Source: Desulfuromonadales bacterium (GTDB lineage Bacteria > Desulfobacterota > Desulfuromonadia > Desulfuromonadales > BM103). From it: a stretch of 64,000 bases of DNA. The stretch spans positions 23,210 through 87,209 of the forward strand of contig JAQYVY010000007.1 in assembly GCA_030145195.1 (NCBI GenBank). Direction: 5' to 3'. Made by a program: the position numbers and the translations under genes. The stretch's first letter is position 1; every line of letters starts with the position of its first letter. Below are positions 36,962-50,956 of this stretch, one piece after another. The notes beneath the pieces were generated by a model. The model saw nothing but the letters and a program-made list of their open reading frames with translations, ran no database searches and had not been told where the DNA came from.

Positions 36962-38614
36962 TCAAGTGGCCTGCCGATGAATATAATATTGTTGAGCAAT
37001 CGTCAGCAAGTTATTCACCAGCCAATAAATAACCAATCCGGACGGAAAATTCAAAAAGAGGAAGGTGAAAACAATCGGCATCATCATGAATATTTTAGCC
37101 TGCATTGGATCAGCCGTTGTTGGCGTCATCTTCTGCTGGACAAACATACTCGCACCCATCAACAAAGGCGTGATGTAGTACGGATCCTTGGCGGAGAGGT
37201 CGGTTAACCAGAGGGCAAAAGGGGCGTGCCGCAGAGCGATCGAATCCAGCAACACCTTATAAAGGGCGAAAAAGACCGGGATCTGTACCAGCATCGGCAG
37301 ACAACCGCCAAGCGGGTTGACCTTATGGACCTTATAGAGCCCCATCAACTCCTTATTTAAACGCTCCTTGTCTTTGCTGTACTTCTCCCGCAAGCTCTTC
37401 ATCTCCGGTTGCAATTTCTGCATCGACTTCATTGATGAATAGCTTTTGTGGGTCAGCGGCCAGAATATCAATTTGATGAGGACTGTCAGCAGAATGATTG
37501 AAAAGCCGTAATTATGAATAAAACCATAGAAGAAGGTTAAAACGAAGAAAAGAGGTTTAGCCAGAATATCAAAAAAACCGAAGTGCAGGACTTTTTCCAA
37601 CTGATGTCCAGCAGCCTTCAACTGGCTCATATCTTTCGGCCCGATAAAAACGAAATAATCAAGCTGGCGACTCGCCCCGGGCGGGAGGGTGAAATAAGGC
37701 GTTTCTATAATATTTTCAATAATATCGCCCTTGCGAACAACCTCAATTCTCTCGGCCGTTTCTGCACCAGGAACGACCAAAGAAAGAAAATACTTGGTCT
37801 GGAAAGAAGTCCATTCTAGGTTCGAACCATAGATAACCGCCTTCTCTTCAAGGTCATCGACGTCAACCTCGTCAATTTTATCATTAACCATCGATGCCGG
37901 ACCGGCAAAAGTATAACTGTCAGGCTTGAGCTCATCATTCCAGCGCTGAACCAAAGCAAAACTAACCGCGCCGCGCAGGGCAGACTGACTGGCGTTACGT
38001 AAAACCAGACTCGTAGCAATTGTATACTGATTACCAGAGAGGTCATAACTCTTGATGAGTTCCACCCCGGAGGAAGTGATACGGCGAAACTGAAGCAGGT
38101 AGTGTCCTTCATCAGAAATATCTACCGTTGCTTCAGCCGATGTTTCGAATAAAGCATCCCCGGCGAAAGAATAACCTTCTACACCAGAGGTGCGCAGGGT
38201 GGCGTATTGCAAAGCACCTGGTGCGTACATCTGAACCGGTGGAGCATCTATCTCCGCTGTCTCGCGATATTCCTTCAACTTATAGGAGATCAGGCGTGCG
38301 CCCGAAGTCGTAAAGACCGCCTGATATTTCTCTGTCTCTATCACAATCTCGCGCGACGGAAGATCGTTCGAGGTTACAGGTAGGTCGAACGCAACCGGCG
38401 GCGTAGACGCTGGAGTCAGGACCTCAAAGGAAGGGTTTACGGTGCTCGGTGCTGTTGTTTCGGCGGCAACCGACTCAACCGTCTTCGTAGAGGTCGTTCC
38501 TTCCGTTACGTCCAGGACTTTTTTCGCTGGGGGGAACAAAACAGTAAAAGCAAACCAAACTGCCAGCATCAAGACGAGAGCTAGAACCAGATTTTTATTT
38601 TCAGATGTGTTCAT
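36962..38614 (-). CDS. yidC: Membrane protein insertase YidC
   Basis: 550 residues from ATG 38614. N-terminal signal-anchor (LVLALVLMLAVWFAFTVLF, about 8-26), a Ser/Thr-rich linker, a large periplasmic beta domain (about 70-340) and a conserved core with five membrane helices including HNYGFSIILLTVLIKLIFWPLTHKSY and QIPVFFALYKVLL. It inserts membrane proteins with or without Sec, including the F0 c subunit. Long Gram-negative form. It is followed 13 bases later by jag. Confidence 0.97.
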   Translation of the reverse strand: MNTSENKNLVLALVLMLAVWFAFTVLFPPAKKVLDVTEGTTSTKTVESVAAETTAPSTVNPSFEVLTPASTPPVAFDLPVTSNDLPSREIVIETEKYQAVFTTSGARLISYKLKEYRETAEIDAPPVQMYAPGALQYATLRTSGVEGYSFAGDALFETSAEATVDISDEGHYLLQFRRITSSGVELIKSYDLSGNQYTIATSLVLRNASQSALRGAVSFALVQRWNDELKPDSYTFAGPASMVNDKIDEVDVDDLEEKAVIYGSNLEWTSFQTKYFLSLVVPGAETAERIEVVRKGDIIENIIETPYFTLPPGASRQLDYFVFIGPKDMSQLKAAGHQLEKVLHFGFFDILAKPLFFVLTFFYGFIHNYGFSIILLTVLIKLIFWPLTHKSYSSMKSMQKLQPEMKSLREKYSKDKERLNKELMGLYKVHKVNPLGGCLPMLVQIPVFFALYKVLLDSIALRHAPFALWLTDLSAKDPYYITPLLMGASMFVQQKMTPTTADPMQAKIFMMMPIVFTFLFLNFPSGLVIYWLVNNLLTIAQQYYIHRQAT

Positions 38615-38647
38615 TGTTGGGTACAAGCTCCTCTGCTGTAAAAAAAA

Positions 38648-38860
38648 CTATTCTACGGGATCGTAGCCACCAGGGTGCCAGGGATGACAGCGAACTAAGC
38701 GCTTTATCCCTAGCCAGGAACCGCTCAAAAAACCATAACGGATTATAGCATCCCGAGTATAAGTAGAGCACGAGGGGTAGAATCGGCAGGTTGGTGGCTT
38801 CAGTGGTGACAGGCAGATCCGGTAAAAATTAATGCCCGCAATGGCAAACCGCTTAAACAT
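38648..38860 (-). CDS. yidD: Membrane protein insertion efficiency factor YidD
   Basis: 70 residues from ATG 38860, which lies inside the last codons of rnpA (8-base overlap). Family marks: RICLSPLKPPTCRFYPSCSTY and RLVRCHPWHPGGYDPV with three conserved cysteines. It is an amphipathic, membrane-associated helper of YidC. Order rnpA-yidD-yidC is the bacterial standard. Confidence 0.95.
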   Translation of the reverse strand: MFKRFAIAGINFYRICLSPLKPPTCRFYPSCSTYTRDAIIRYGFLSGSWLGIKRLVRCHPWHPGGYDPVE

Positions 38861-39209
38861 AATCTTCGGTCTCCAGGCGAGCAAAAGCTGTTTGAAGCTC
38901 TTGGTCGACTTGCGAGTGACTTAAGAGCCCGGCCCGTCGTTTGGCAATTACGGAAACATCCGCAGTCCGGGACAGCTGGTTATAGTGATGTCTGAATTTT
39001 TCGCGTATCCAACGCTTAAGGCGATTACGGCAAACAGCATTACCAACCTTGCGACTAACCGTTATCCCCAAGCGCGATTGATCACCACCAAGACACACAA
39101 TTATAACAAAATGGGCGGTATGATAACGTTGCCCCTCTCGCCAGATTCGAGAATATTCGCTAGTCGTGACTATCCTGTGAATTTTTAGAAAGGTCTGTTC
39201 GCCTATCAC
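38853..39209 (-). CDS. rnpA: Ribonuclease P protein component
   Basis: 118 residues from a GTG start at 39209. The RNR signature is GITVSRKVGNAVCRNRLKRWIREKFR (about 47-72), which binds the RNase P RNA; the N-terminal helix LKIHRIVTTSEYSRIWREGQR is also typical. It matures the 5' ends of tRNAs. The spacing to rpmH is 17 bases, so it is co-transcribed from the rpmH promoter. Confidence 0.95.
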   Translation of the reverse strand: MIGEQTFLKIHRIVTTSEYSRIWREGQRYHTAHFVIIVCLGGDQSRLGITVSRKVGNAVCRNRLKRWIREKFRHHYNQLSRTADVSVIAKRRAGLLSHSQVDQELQTAFARLETEDYV

Positions 39210-39226
39210 CCGAGTGGGTTAACCCA

Positions 39227-39376
39227 TTATTTGGTTGGAGTGGTTACGGCTAAAAGCTTGCGACCCCGGGCCCGACGACGTTTAATGACGTTGGCACCAC
39301 TCTTAGAACGCATCCGCTTGCGGAAACCGTGGGTACGTTTGCGACTGATTCGACTCGGTTGATATGTACGTTTCAT
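39227..39376 (-). CDS. rpmH: Ribosomal protein L34
   Basis: 49 residues: [22 protein letters not shown]..., extremely basic, the standard L34 with a slightly longer C-terminus (LLAVTTPTK). Start ATG 39376. First gene of the rpmH-rnpA-yidD-yidC-jag-mnmE-mnmG cluster, pointing away from the origin. A clear promoter lies upstream. Confidence 0.97.
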   Translation of the reverse strand: MKRTYQPSRISRKRTHGFRKRMRSKSGANVIKRRRARGRKLLAVTTPTK

Positions 39377-39429
39377 GGCTACTCATAACTCCTGTGTATA
39401 ACTAAAAGATGTATTTTTTTCAAAGAGAC

Positions 39430-39458
39430 TTTTAAGCATGATAATAAAACAAAGTCAA
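39430..39458 (-). promoter_or_regulatory. rpmH promoter
   Basis: On the minus strand TTGACT (39458-39453), 17-base spacer, TTAAAA (39435-39430), about 54 bases before the rpmH start. A good sigma-70 match, as expected for a ribosomal protein operon. Confidence 0.6.
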
Positions 39459-39504
39459 GCTAGATCTTACTTCTCAACCTATTTAATTACCCTGCAATGC
39501 TTTT

Positions 39505-39533
39505 TTGACTCAACTTTTAACTTGCAATAAAAG
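39505..39533 (+). promoter_or_regulatory. Possible dnaA promoter
   Basis: TTGACT (39505-39510), 17-base spacer, TAAAAG (39528-39533), about 150 bases before the dnaA start. The DnaA boxes at 39614 and 39637 would lie downstream of it, which fits autoregulation by DnaA. Other weaker -10/-35 pairs exist between here and 39600. Confidence 0.45.
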
Positions 39534-39613
39534 AGGTTCCTCTGTTAATCTGATTTGTCAAATTAACCCTGTTCTTTCTTTTATCTAAGCACCTAAATTT
39601 AGACGTTTTTTAG

Positions 39614-39645
39614 TTATCAACACCTGTTAAAAAACTTGTGGATAA
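39614..39645. promoter_or_regulatory. DnaA boxes upstream of dnaA
   Basis: TTATCAACA (39614-39622, one mismatch) and TGTGGATAA (39637-39645, perfect box TTATCCACA on the minus strand), 43-74 bases before the dnaA start. They form the upstream part of a likely two-part origin and can repress dnaA. The whole 39377-39687 gap is AT-rich and otherwise without genes. Confidence 0.75.
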
Positions 39646-39687
39646 CTCTTCTTCTCAGACAATCCTGACAAAGAGACCAACACCAGT

Positions 39688-41046
39688 ATGAGCAAACTTT
39701 GGAAAGATACTATTGCACAACTGGAATTGAACCTCAATCCTCAGCATTTTTCTACCTGGATAAAGCCTATCAAGTTGGTAAAAATTGAACAAGACGTGGT
39801 TTCCCTTGAGGTTCCTAACCGCTTTGTTCTTGATTGGGTAAAGGATAATTACTGTAAACTCATTCAGAAGGTCCTCTCTGACCTGTCAGCTGTGAATTAC
39901 CGTCTTCAATTCAGTGTCGCCGGTCAAGCGAGAGACAACCTCCCTGAAAGAATAACGCCTACTGATGTTAGAGTAAACAGCGCAAACCCAAAAGCAGACA
40001 ATAAAGCCCGAAACAGCAATAGTGTCGAGGTTAATCTTAATCGCAAATATACCTTTGAGGAATTTGTTGCCGGCTCTTCAAACCAATTTGCCTATGCCGC
40101 AGCAATGGCAGTTGCCAACAATCCAGCGACAACCTATAATCCACTGTTCATATACGGCGGTGTTGGCCTAGGCAAGACCCATTTAGTTAATGCGATAGGA
40201 AACGCAATACTTAAAAAATCTGCGCATATGCGTATCTGCTATTATACTTCAGAAAAATTTATGAATGAGTTGATTAACTCTTTACGCTACAATCGTATGG
40301 ATGATTTTCGTAATAAATTTAGATCTATGGATGTTTTGCTGATAGACGATATACAATTTATAGCTGGTAAGGAAAGAACTCAGGAAGAATTTTTTCATAC
40401 TTTTAATGCTCTTTACGAGTCGCATAAACAAATAATTGTAACTTCAGATAAATTTCCCAAAGATATTCCAGGACTTGAAGAACGCTTGAGATCCAGATTC
40501 GAATGGGGATTGATTGCCGATATACAACCACCTGATATTGAAACTAAACAAGCCATTCTTAATATGAAGGCCGAACAAAACAGAATAGTATTACCTGAGG
40601 ATGTGACTCAATTTTTAGCCAGTTCTATTTCCAGTAATGTCCGTGAACTGGAGGGTTATCTTATTCGTATTGGAGCCTATGCCAGTCTAACTGCAACACC
40701 AATTAGTCTTAGTATGGCAAAAGAAGTTTTAAAAGACATATTGGTGGAGAAAAACAGAGAACTTTCAATAGAAGAAATTATTAAAAAAGTCAGTCTCCAC
40801 TACAATATAAAAATATCTGATATAAAATCATCAAAAAGACTCAAAGCAGTCGTACTGCCACGCCAGATAGCCATGTATCTGGCACGCCAATTAACCTCTT
40901 CCTCTTATCCTGAAATAGGATCAAAATTTGGCGGAAAGGATCACTCCACAATTATTCATGCCATTCGTAAAATAGACAAATTAATAGTAGATGATTATCA
41001 ATTAAGAAACACCTTGGAAAATTTAAAAACTGCCTTAACAAGATAG
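39688..41046 (+). CDS. dnaA: Replication initiator DnaA
   Basis: 452 residues. Domain I (WKDTIAQLELNLNPQHFSTWIKPIK), a short linker, AAA+ domain III beginning YTFEEFVAGSSNQFAYAAA with Walker A GGVGLGKTHL and Walker B VLLIDDIQF, and DNA-binding domain IV with the signature FGGKDHSTIIHAIRKI. Codon use is much more AT-rich than in gyrB/gyrA. First gene rightward of the origin. Confidence 0.98.
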   Translation: MSKLWKDTIAQLELNLNPQHFSTWIKPIKLVKIEQDVVSLEVPNRFVLDWVKDNYCKLIQKVLSDLSAVNYRLQFSVAGQARDNLPERITPTDVRVNSANPKADNKARNSNSVEVNLNRKYTFEEFVAGSSNQFAYAAAMAVANNPATTYNPLFIYGGVGLGKTHLVNAIGNAILKKSAHMRICYYTSEKFMNELINSLRYNRMDDFRNKFRSMDVLLIDDIQFIAGKERTQEEFFHTFNALYESHKQIIVTSDKFPKDIPGLEERLRSRFEWGLIADIQPPDIETKQAILNMKAEQNRIVLPEDVTQFLASSISSNVRELEGYLIRIGAYASLTATPISLSMAKEVLKDILVEKNRELSIEEIIKKVSLHYNIKISDIKSSKRLKAVVLPRQIAMYLARQLTSSSYPEIGSKFGGKDHSTIIHAIRKIDKLIVDDYQLRNTLENLKTALTR

Positions 41047-41316
41047 AAAAATAATGGCAAAGAGCAACCAAAACAGATAGGGGATAACCCGGGCAAAAGG
41101 CGGTGGATTTTTCTGGGGAAAAGAAAGAAATTATAGAAAAGTCAGTTATCCCCAAAAAGGTAAACAATCTATGCCCTTGTTTTTTACACAGGCAAACAAC
41201 CTGTTTTAATTAGTAATTAATAGGTTACCCACTAATCCACAGGCATTACTACTACTACTATGTTTTAAGATCTATAAATAATAAGAAATAGAAGGGTCTG
41301 TGTACAGGAGGCTTTT
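41047..41316. other. oriC: dnaA-dnaN intergenic region with DnaA boxes and unwinding element
   Basis: The 270-base gap carries box-like sites GGGGATAAC (about 41080), TTATCCCCA (41146-41154, one mismatch) and TAATCCACA (41233-41241, one mismatch), then AT-rich DNA. Together with the boxes before dnaA this marks a two-part origin flanking dnaA. The direction of genes switches here as expected. Confidence 0.75.
41233..41260 (+). promoter_or_regulatory. Origin unwinding element: DnaA box, GC spacer, DnaA-trios
   Basis: TAATCCACA (41233-41241) is followed by GGCA, then TTA CTA CTA CTA CTA (41246-41260), and AT-rich DNA. This is the order described for the basal unwinding system of Bacillus subtilis: box, short GC stretch, and 3-base repeats whose complement reads 3'-GAT-5' and is bound as single strand by DnaA. 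Confidence 0.75.
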
Positions 41317-42429
41317 ATGAATTTTACAATTGAAAAAGAGGTCTTTCTCAAAGCGCTTGGTCGTATCCAGGGTATTGTTGAAAAACGCAATACCATTCCG
41401 ATTCTGTCAAATGTTTTGCTTGAAGGTAGAGATGGATTGTTGCATTTAACTGCAACTGATCTGGAGGTTGGGATGCGTTCAACTTACCCAGCTAATATTC
41501 TCAAACCAGGCAAGATTACTGTCTCGGCAAAAAAACTCTATGAAATTTTAAAAGAACTTCCAGACAATGAAATTTCTTTTAGTGTCAGGGATAATTGTTG
41601 GATAGAGGTCGAGTGTGGTAAGGCGCAATTTAATATTGTTGGTCTTGCAGCGGAAGAATTTCCCAGTTTTCCTCAACCTGAAAAAGATAATTATCTTTCC
41701 CTGTCGAGCACTCTATGCAAAGAAATGATTGAAAAAACTTTTTTTGCCGTTTCTCAAGATGAGAGTAAATATAATCTGAATGGAATATTTTGCCAGGTTC
41801 AGGAAGAAAATAAACTCTTGCGTATGGTGGCAACTGACGGGCATAGACTTTCAATGATAGACAAGTCTATTTCTGAAACAGGAAGTGCTGAGTTAAATCA
41901 CGGTGTGATACTGCCACGTAAAGGGATTCTTGAACTAAAAAAACTAGCAGAAGAAGGAGATGCTGATTTATCCTTGGGTTTTATGGATAACAATGCCGTA
42001 GTTCAAAAAGATCATACTGTCATTATCATGAGATTAGTTGATGGTGAGTTTCCTGATTATGGAAGAGTTATTCCAAAAAATAACGAACAGAAAGCTATTA
42101 TAGCTGTCGATCCTTTTCTTCATGTATTACGTCGTATGATTATACTTTCAAGTGAAAAATCTCGTGGTGTAAAAATGATTTTTAAATCCAATCTTCTGGA
42201 AGTTTCTTCGTCAAATCCTGAACTAGGAGATGCCAGAGAGGAACTTGAGATAGAATATCAAGGCCCAGAAATTTCGGTAGGATTCAATGCCCGCTATATT
42301 CTGGATATACTGCAAGTTCAGAAGCAGAATCAAATTTGCATGGTTATGAAGGATAATTTGTCTCCAGGATTGATTCAGCCGGTCGACGAAGATGGCTATT
42401 TAGCGGTAATAATGCCGATGCGACTATAA
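41317..42429 (+). CDS. dnaN: DNA polymerase III beta clamp
   Basis: 370 residues with AGGAGG before ATG 41317. Three clamp domains: N-terminal LKALGRIQGIVEKRNTIPILSNVLLE, central FAVSQDESKYNLNGIFCQ and RMVATDGHRLSM, and the C-terminus ending MPMRL, which is the normal end of DnaN. It rings DNA and tethers the replicative polymerase. AT-rich codon use like dnaA. Confidence 0.98.
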   Translation: MNFTIEKEVFLKALGRIQGIVEKRNTIPILSNVLLEGRDGLLHLTATDLEVGMRSTYPANILKPGKITVSAKKLYEILKELPDNEISFSVRDNCWIEVECGKAQFNIVGLAAEEFPSFPQPEKDNYLSLSSTLCKEMIEKTFFAVSQDESKYNLNGIFCQVQEENKLLRMVATDGHRLSMIDKSISETGSAELNHGVILPRKGILELKKLAEEGDADLSLGFMDNNAVVQKDHTVIIMRLVDGEFPDYGRVIPKNNEQKAIIAVDPFLHVLRRMIILSSEKSRGVKMIFKSNLLEVSSSNPELGDAREELEIEYQGPEISVGFNARYILDILQVQKQNQICMVMKDNLSPGLIQPVDEDGYLAVIMPMRL

Positions 42430-42475
42430 TTATTAAAAAAACCTATAAAAATAAATTTAGTTGTTGATTGACTCT

Positions 42476-45968
<3,493 letters not shown>

Positions 45969-45996
45969 TCCCAGGTTTTCCGGAGGAATTTTTTAG

Positions 45997-48501
45997 ATGC
46001 TTTCCGAACAGAACAAAGTCAGCGTCAATATCGAAGACGAAATGCGCAAGTCCTACATGGACTATGCGATGAGTGTAATCATTGGTCGCGCTCTGCCGGA
46101 TGTACGAGACGGTCTCAAACCCGTCCATCGGCGGGTCTTGTTTGCCATGAACGAGTTGAGCAACGACTACAACAAACCGTATAAGAAATCGGCTCGCGTG
46201 GTCGGTGACGTGATTGGTAAGTACCATCCCCATGGCGACTCTGCAGTCTACGACACTATCGTGCGTATGGCTCAGGACTTCTCCATGCGTCATCCGCTGG
46301 TCGATGGCCAGGGTAATTTCGGCTCCGTTGACGGCGACTCGGCGGCAGCCATGCGTTACACCGAAGTTCGCATGGACCGGCTGGCGCATGAACTGCTCAA
46401 CGACCTCGATAAAGAGACCGTTGAGTTTGGGCCGAACTACGATGATTCTCTCGAAGAACCTCTAGTGTTACCCTGCAAGTTTCCGAACCTGCTGGTCAAC
46501 GGTTCCGAGGGGATTGCCGTTGGCATGGCAACCAAGATCCCGCCGCATAATCTGAGCGAGGTGATTGGTGGTCTGATTGCGGTGATCGATAACCCGAAAC
46601 TTGAGACCGAGGCGTTGCTTGAGCTTATCCCCGGCCCCGATTTTCCGACCGGCGGCTTCATTATGGGCCGGGACAGCATTCATCAAGCTTATCGCACGGG
46701 TCGTGGCATCATTCCGATGCGCGCCAAGGCGATGGTTGAACAGAACAGCCGTACCAGTCGCGAGAGCATCATCGTTACCGAGATCCCCTTTCAGGTCAAC
46801 AAGGCGCGACTGATTGAGAAGATCGCCGATCTGGTTCGGGACAAAAAGATCGAAGGCATCTCCGATCTGCGCGATGAGTCCGACCGTGACGGCATGCGGA
46901 TCGTTATCGAGTTGAAACGCGACAGTATCCCCCAGGTGGTGCTTAATCAGCTCTACAAGATGACACCAATGCATTCGTCATTTGGTATCATCATGCTGGC
47001 GATCGTCAATGGCCAGCCGCGGGTTCTGACCCTGCGCGAGGTGTTGGATCTATTCATTGAACACCGCAAGGAGATTGTCACTCGCCGCACCTTGTTCGAG
47101 CTGAAGAAGGCAGAAGCCCGTGCCCACATCCTCGAAGGCCTCAAGATTGCCCTGGACAACCTTGACGAAGTGATCCAGGTCATCAAGTCCAGCGCCAATC
47201 CGGCAGAAGCAAGGACAAGGTTGATCGAGCGCTTCGCGCTGAGCGAGATACAGGCTCAGGCCATTCTCGAGATGCGCTTGCACCGCCTGACCGGGCTTGA
47301 GCGCGACAAGATTATTGAGGAATACCAGCAGCTTCTTGCAGTGATTAAAAGACTCAATGAGATTCTTGCCAGCGAGCTAGAAATTCTCAAAATTATCAAG
47401 GGTGAATTGACCGATATCAAAGAACGTTTCGGCAACCCGCGCCGCACAGAGATCATCGCTGTAGCAGCAGACCTCTCCATAGAGGACATGATTGTTGAAG
47501 AGGACATGGTTGTCACCGTGTCACATTCTGGCTACATCAAGCGAAATGCAGTTTCTCTCTACCGGGCGCAGCGGCGTGGCGGCAAGGGCGCGACCGGCAT
47601 GCGCCCCAAGGAAGAAGATTTTGTTGAGAATCTTTTTATTGCATCAACTCACAGCTATGTGCTGATTTTCACCAACAAGGGCAAGGTTTACTGGCTCAAG
47701 GTCCATGAAATCCCGCAAGGTGGCCGTGCCGCGCGCGGCAAGGCGGTTGTCAATCTGCTGAATCTGGCTGAAGGTGAAAGCGTGCGGACGATTTTGCCCG
47801 TCAAGGAATTCAGCGAGGGGCGTTTCATAATTACGGCGTCTCAAAAAGGAACGGTTAAGAAAACCGATCTGATGGCCTATTCCCATCCACGCCAAGGTGG
47901 CATCATCGCCCTGACTATAGATGAGGGCGATAGCCTGATCGCGGCACGTTTGACCGATGGGTCCATGGACATTCTCCTGGCCAGTCATAATGGCAAATCG
48001 ATTCGTTTTAACGAATCCGACTCCCGCCCGATGGGTCGTACAGCACGTGGTGTGCGTGGTATGAAGCTAGAGGGTGATGATGAAATTATCGGTATGGAGG
48101 TGGTCTCAGAGGCCACCTCCGCTACTTTGGTCTCGGTGACAGAGACTGGCTATGGTAAACGCACAAGCCTTAATGAATATCGGGTCCAGAGTCGTGGCGG
48201 CAAGGGAATTATTACGATCAAGACTGGTGGTCGCAATGGCCAGGTGGTTGATGTTAAACTGGTCGACGAAGAATCGGATTTGATGTTTATTACAGATCGC
48301 GGCAAGGTGTTACGAACCAGAGTTGGTGCACTATCAATTATCGGTCGCAATACAATGGGAGTACGCCTGATGGTTCTGGAGGCGGAAGAACGGATTGTCG
48401 CGGTCGCTAAACTGGCTGAGAAGGAAGATGACGAAGGAAATCCAGAAGTTGAAGAAACGGCTCCTGATGGAGGAGTTGTACCGTCAGGGGAAGGCGCCTA
48501 A
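45997..48501 (+). CDS. gyrA: DNA gyrase subunit A
   Basis: 834 residues with CGGAGG upstream. The catalytic tyrosine is in [10 protein letters not shown]; the quinolone region reads [18 protein letters not shown] with the wild-type Ser and Asp. The GyrA box QRRGGKG starts the C-terminal beta-pinwheel that wraps DNA. The last 74 bases overlap the start proposed for the next gene. Confidence 0.98.
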   Translation: MLSEQNKVSVNIEDEMRKSYMDYAMSVIIGRALPDVRDGLKPVHRRVLFAMNELSNDYNKPYKKSARVVGDVIGKYHPHGDSAVYDTIVRMAQDFSMRHPLVDGQGNFGSVDGDSAAAMRYTEVRMDRLAHELLNDLDKETVEFGPNYDDSLEEPLVLPCKFPNLLVNGSEGIAVGMATKIPPHNLSEVIGGLIAVIDNPKLETEALLELIPGPDFPTGGFIMGRDSIHQAYRTGRGIIPMRAKAMVEQNSRTSRESIIVTEIPFQVNKARLIEKIADLVRDKKIEGISDLRDESDRDGMRIVIELKRDSIPQVVLNQLYKMTPMHSSFGIIMLAIVNGQPRVLTLREVLDLFIEHRKEIVTRRTLFELKKAEARAHILEGLKIALDNLDEVIQVIKSSANPAEARTRLIERFALSEIQAQAILEMRLHRLTGLERDKIIEEYQQLLAVIKRLNEILASELEILKIIKGELTDIKERFGNPRRTEIIAVAADLSIEDMIVEEDMVVTVSHSGYIKRNAVSLYRAQRRGGKGATGMRPKEEDFVENLFIASTHSYVLIFTNKGKVYWLKVHEIPQGGRAARGKAVVNLLNLAEGESVRTILPVKEFSEGRFIITASQKGTVKKTDLMAYSHPRQGGIIALTIDEGDSLIAARLTDGSMDILLASHNGKSIRFNESDSRPMGRTARGVRGMKLEGDDEIIGMEVVSEATSATLVSVTETGYGKRTSLNEYRVQSRGGKGIITIKTGGRNGQVVDVKLVDEESDLMFITDRGKVLRTRVGALSIIGRNTMGVRLMVLEAEERIVAVAKLAEKEDDEGNPEVEETAPDGGVVPSGEGA

Positions 48502-49312
48502 ACGGCGACTCTGGCTCATTGCCGGCTTGACCCTGGTGTTGATCTTGGTAGCCGGGGGGGTCTGGTACCGCGCCACTTTAGAAACGAGACTCGAGGATAA
48601 ATATCAGCAAGGGTTGGTTTTGCGGCAGACGGGGAATTACCAGGCTGCGATAGATCAGTTCGCTTCACTGCACAAAGAAAATCCTGAGTTTGTTCGGGCC
48701 GCTGAGGCGTTGTATCAAGTTGCGGAGATTCAGGATCTCTATTTGGGGAACTACTCTGACGCGCTGCTGACCTACCTGCTGTTGGAACGGGACTATCCGG
48801 ATGCAGAGCAGGTTCTGGTCGCGCGCAAGCAGTTGGCAATACTTTACAAATACCGTCTTGGTGACTGTGGTGAGGCCATCTCGGCCTACCAGAAAGTTCT
48901 CGATCATGCCAGCCGTGATCGCGATCAGTTGCAGTACGAAGTTGCTGACTGTTATTTTCGCCTGAACAACTTCAACCAAGCCAGAATTGAATTCGAGAGC
49001 CTGTTGAAAAACGAGGCGGAGAGTGCTTTGGTTGCCGAGGTGCAGTATCGCATTGCGGTAACCTATGCTCTGGAAGGAAAACTGCCAGAGGCAGCAGGGG
49101 GCTACCGATTGGTGATGGAACGTTGGGAAGAAAGTCCTTATGCTCTGGAAGCCCGCATTGGTCTGGCAACGGTTCTGGAGGAACAGGAAGAACTTCTGGA
49201 AGCGCTAAAGATTCTTGAGGAGCTCGTTGGCATCTATCCTAACGCTGAAGTTTTAGAACAAAAAACGGTGCAAGTTCGCGAGCGAATAGAAAAGAAGAAA
49301 AAAGCGATTTGA
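48428..49312 (+). CDS. Membrane-anchored TPR protein
   Basis: 294 residues from ATG 48428, which has GAAGGAAG next to it and lies inside gyrA in another frame; an ATG at 48467 is the alternative. A basic N-terminus and one membrane helix ([20 protein letters not shown], about 29-48) are followed by five to six TPR-like repeats in the periplasm ([63 protein letters not shown]). Resembles YfgM/BamD-like scaffold proteins; partner unknown. The final basic tail is followed by gpsA. Confidence 0.8.
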   Translation: MTKEIQKLKKRLLMEELYRQGKAPKRRLWLIAGLTLVLILVAGGVWYRATLETRLEDKYQQGLVLRQTGNYQAAIDQFASLHKENPEFVRAAEALYQVAEIQDLYLGNYSDALLTYLLLERDYPDAEQVLVARKQLAILYKYRLGDCGEAISAYQKVLDHASRDRDQLQYEVADCYFRLNNFNQARIEFESLLKNEAESALVAEVQYRIAVTYALEGKLPEAAGGYRLVMERWEESPYALEARIGLATVLEEQEELLEALKILEELVGIYPNAEVLEQKTVQVRERIEKKKKAI

Positions 49313-49323
49313 GGATGAGTCTT

Positions 49324-50328
49324 ATGCGGATTGGAGTTATTGGTGCTGGAAGTTGGGGAACCACCCTTGCCAACCTGCTCGCCAAAAAAGGTTATGACGT
49401 TACCCTCTGGGTTTATGAAACGGAACTGGCCGCGCGGTTGCCCGAAACCCGGATTAATGATCTTTATCTGCCCGACTTTACTCTGGCACCAAACCTGAAA
49501 TATACGGATCAACTGCTGGAAGCTGCTCGCGGCTGCCAGTTGCTGGTTCTGGTTTCACCGTCACAAGTAATGCGTAAGGTTCTTGAGCAACTTAAGGGAC
49601 ATATTGAGGCGGACTGTTTGTTTGTTTCCGCCGCCAAGGGAATCGAAAACGAGACCCTGATGACCATGTCAGAAGTTTTGCTTGAGGTCCTGGGTGCCGA
49701 CATTGCACAGCGTTACGCCTTTCTCTCTGGCCCCTCGTTTGCCAAAGAAGTGGCGGCAGAACAGCCAACAGCGGTTGCCCTGGCGGCAGAGAACACTGCG
49801 ACGGCAAGCCGAATTCAAGAAATATTCAGCACTGACTATTTCCGAGTTTACACCAACCGGGACGTTGTCGGCGTAGAGATCGGCGGAGCCATGAAGAATG
49901 TTGTCGCTCTGGCTGCCGGTGTCAGTGACGGTCTCGGCTTCAACCACAATGCCCGTGCCGCGCTGATTACCCGCGGGTTGGCTGAAATCGCCCGGCTCGG
50001 CGAAGCCAAGGGGGCTCAAGAATCGACCTTCTCCGGCCTTGCCGGAATGGGTGATCTGGTCCTGACTTGTACTGGTGACCTGTCGCGCAACCGTTCGGTC
50101 GGGATCGAACTCGGTCGGGGACATAAGCTGAGTGTGATACTTGGTGCCATGCGCATGGTTGCCGAAGGCGTCAAGACCACTCTTTCAGCATACCAGTTGG
50201 GGCAAAAACTTGGTGTCTCTATGCCGATTACCGAACAGATGTACCAGATTCTTTATGAAGACAAAGACCCGCAAGAGGCGGTTAGTGCTTTGATGCTGCG
50301 GACGCTCAAATCAGAAGACAAATATTGA
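49324..50328 (+). CDS. gpsA: Glycerol-3-phosphate dehydrogenase [NAD(P)+]
   Basis: 334 residues from ATG 49324, eight bases after GAGGA. Rossmann motif [18 protein letters not shown] at the N-terminus, [12 protein letters not shown], the catalytic Lys in [15 protein letters not shown] and the substrate-binding [20 protein letters not shown]. It makes sn-glycerol-3-phosphate for phospholipids. Located 11 bases after the TPR gene. Confidence 0.96.
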   Translation: MRIGVIGAGSWGTTLANLLAKKGYDVTLWVYETELAARLPETRINDLYLPDFTLAPNLKYTDQLLEAARGCQLLVLVSPSQVMRKVLEQLKGHIEADCLFVSAAKGIENETLMTMSEVLLEVLGADIAQRYAFLSGPSFAKEVAAEQPTAVALAAENTATASRIQEIFSTDYFRVYTNRDVVGVEIGGAMKNVVALAAGVSDGLGFNHNARAALITRGLAEIARLGEAKGAQESTFSGLAGMGDLVLTCTGDLSRNRSVGIELGRGHKLSVILGAMRMVAEGVKTTLSAYQLGQKLGVSMPITEQMYQILYEDKDPQEAVSALMLRTLKSEDKY

Positions 50329-50341
50329 AGAGGAGCTATTT

Positions 50342-50911
50342 ATGAAAAAAACAATACTGGTTGTTCTTGGCATGATTCTCTTCGCGGTAACTCCGGTTCT
50401 TGCCGCGACGCAGGTTGTTATAGAGACGAATTATGGTTCTATCACCCTGGAGTTAGATGAAGAGAAGGCACCAATTTCGGTGGCCAATTTTTTGACTTAT
50501 GCCGACAAGGGCCATTACACTGACACCATCTTTCATCGTGTGATTAAAGATTTCATGATTCAGGGTGGCAATTTCACCGCCGATATGTCTCCGAAAAAGA
50601 CGTTGGGGCAGATCAAAAACGAAGCGACCAACGGTTTGCGCAACCTGCGCGGCACCATCGCCATGGCTCGCACCGGGGTGGTTGACAGTGCAAGCAGCCA
50701 GTTCTTTATCAACCTCAAAGACAATGCGTTTCTTGATCACAAGAACACCAGTACCCGTGGTTACGGCTATGCGGTCTTTGGCAAGGTGATCGCGGGCATG
50801 GAGGTGGTTGACAAGATCGGTACCACGCCAACTCACACGTTTCAGCGCTTCGGCGATGTGCCAGCCAAGCCGGTTATTATTCTTAGCGTTCAACGAGTCG
50901 CGAAACAATAA
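50342..50911 (+). CDS. Periplasmic cyclophilin-type peptidyl-prolyl isomerase
   Basis: 189 residues. A signal peptide ([21 protein letters not shown]) precedes a complete cyclophilin domain: [16 protein letters not shown] with catalytic Arg, [14 protein letters not shown] and [15 protein letters not shown]. It resembles E. coli PpiA in placement and should act on prolines of exported proteins. AGAGGAGC stands before the start, 13 bases after gpsA. Confidence 0.93.
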   Translation: MKKTILVVLGMILFAVTPVLAATQVVIETNYGSITLELDEEKAPISVANFLTYADKGHYTDTIFHRVIKDFMIQGGNFTADMSPKKTLGQIKNEATNGLRNLRGTIAMARTGVVDSASSQFFINLKDNAFLDHKNTSTRGYGYAVFGKVIAGMEVVDKIGTTPTHTFQRFGDVPAKPVIILSVQRVAKQ

Positions 50912-50956
50912 CGCGGTCCTCACAGCAACCGCGGATTTTGCCGCAGCGAGGCAGGG

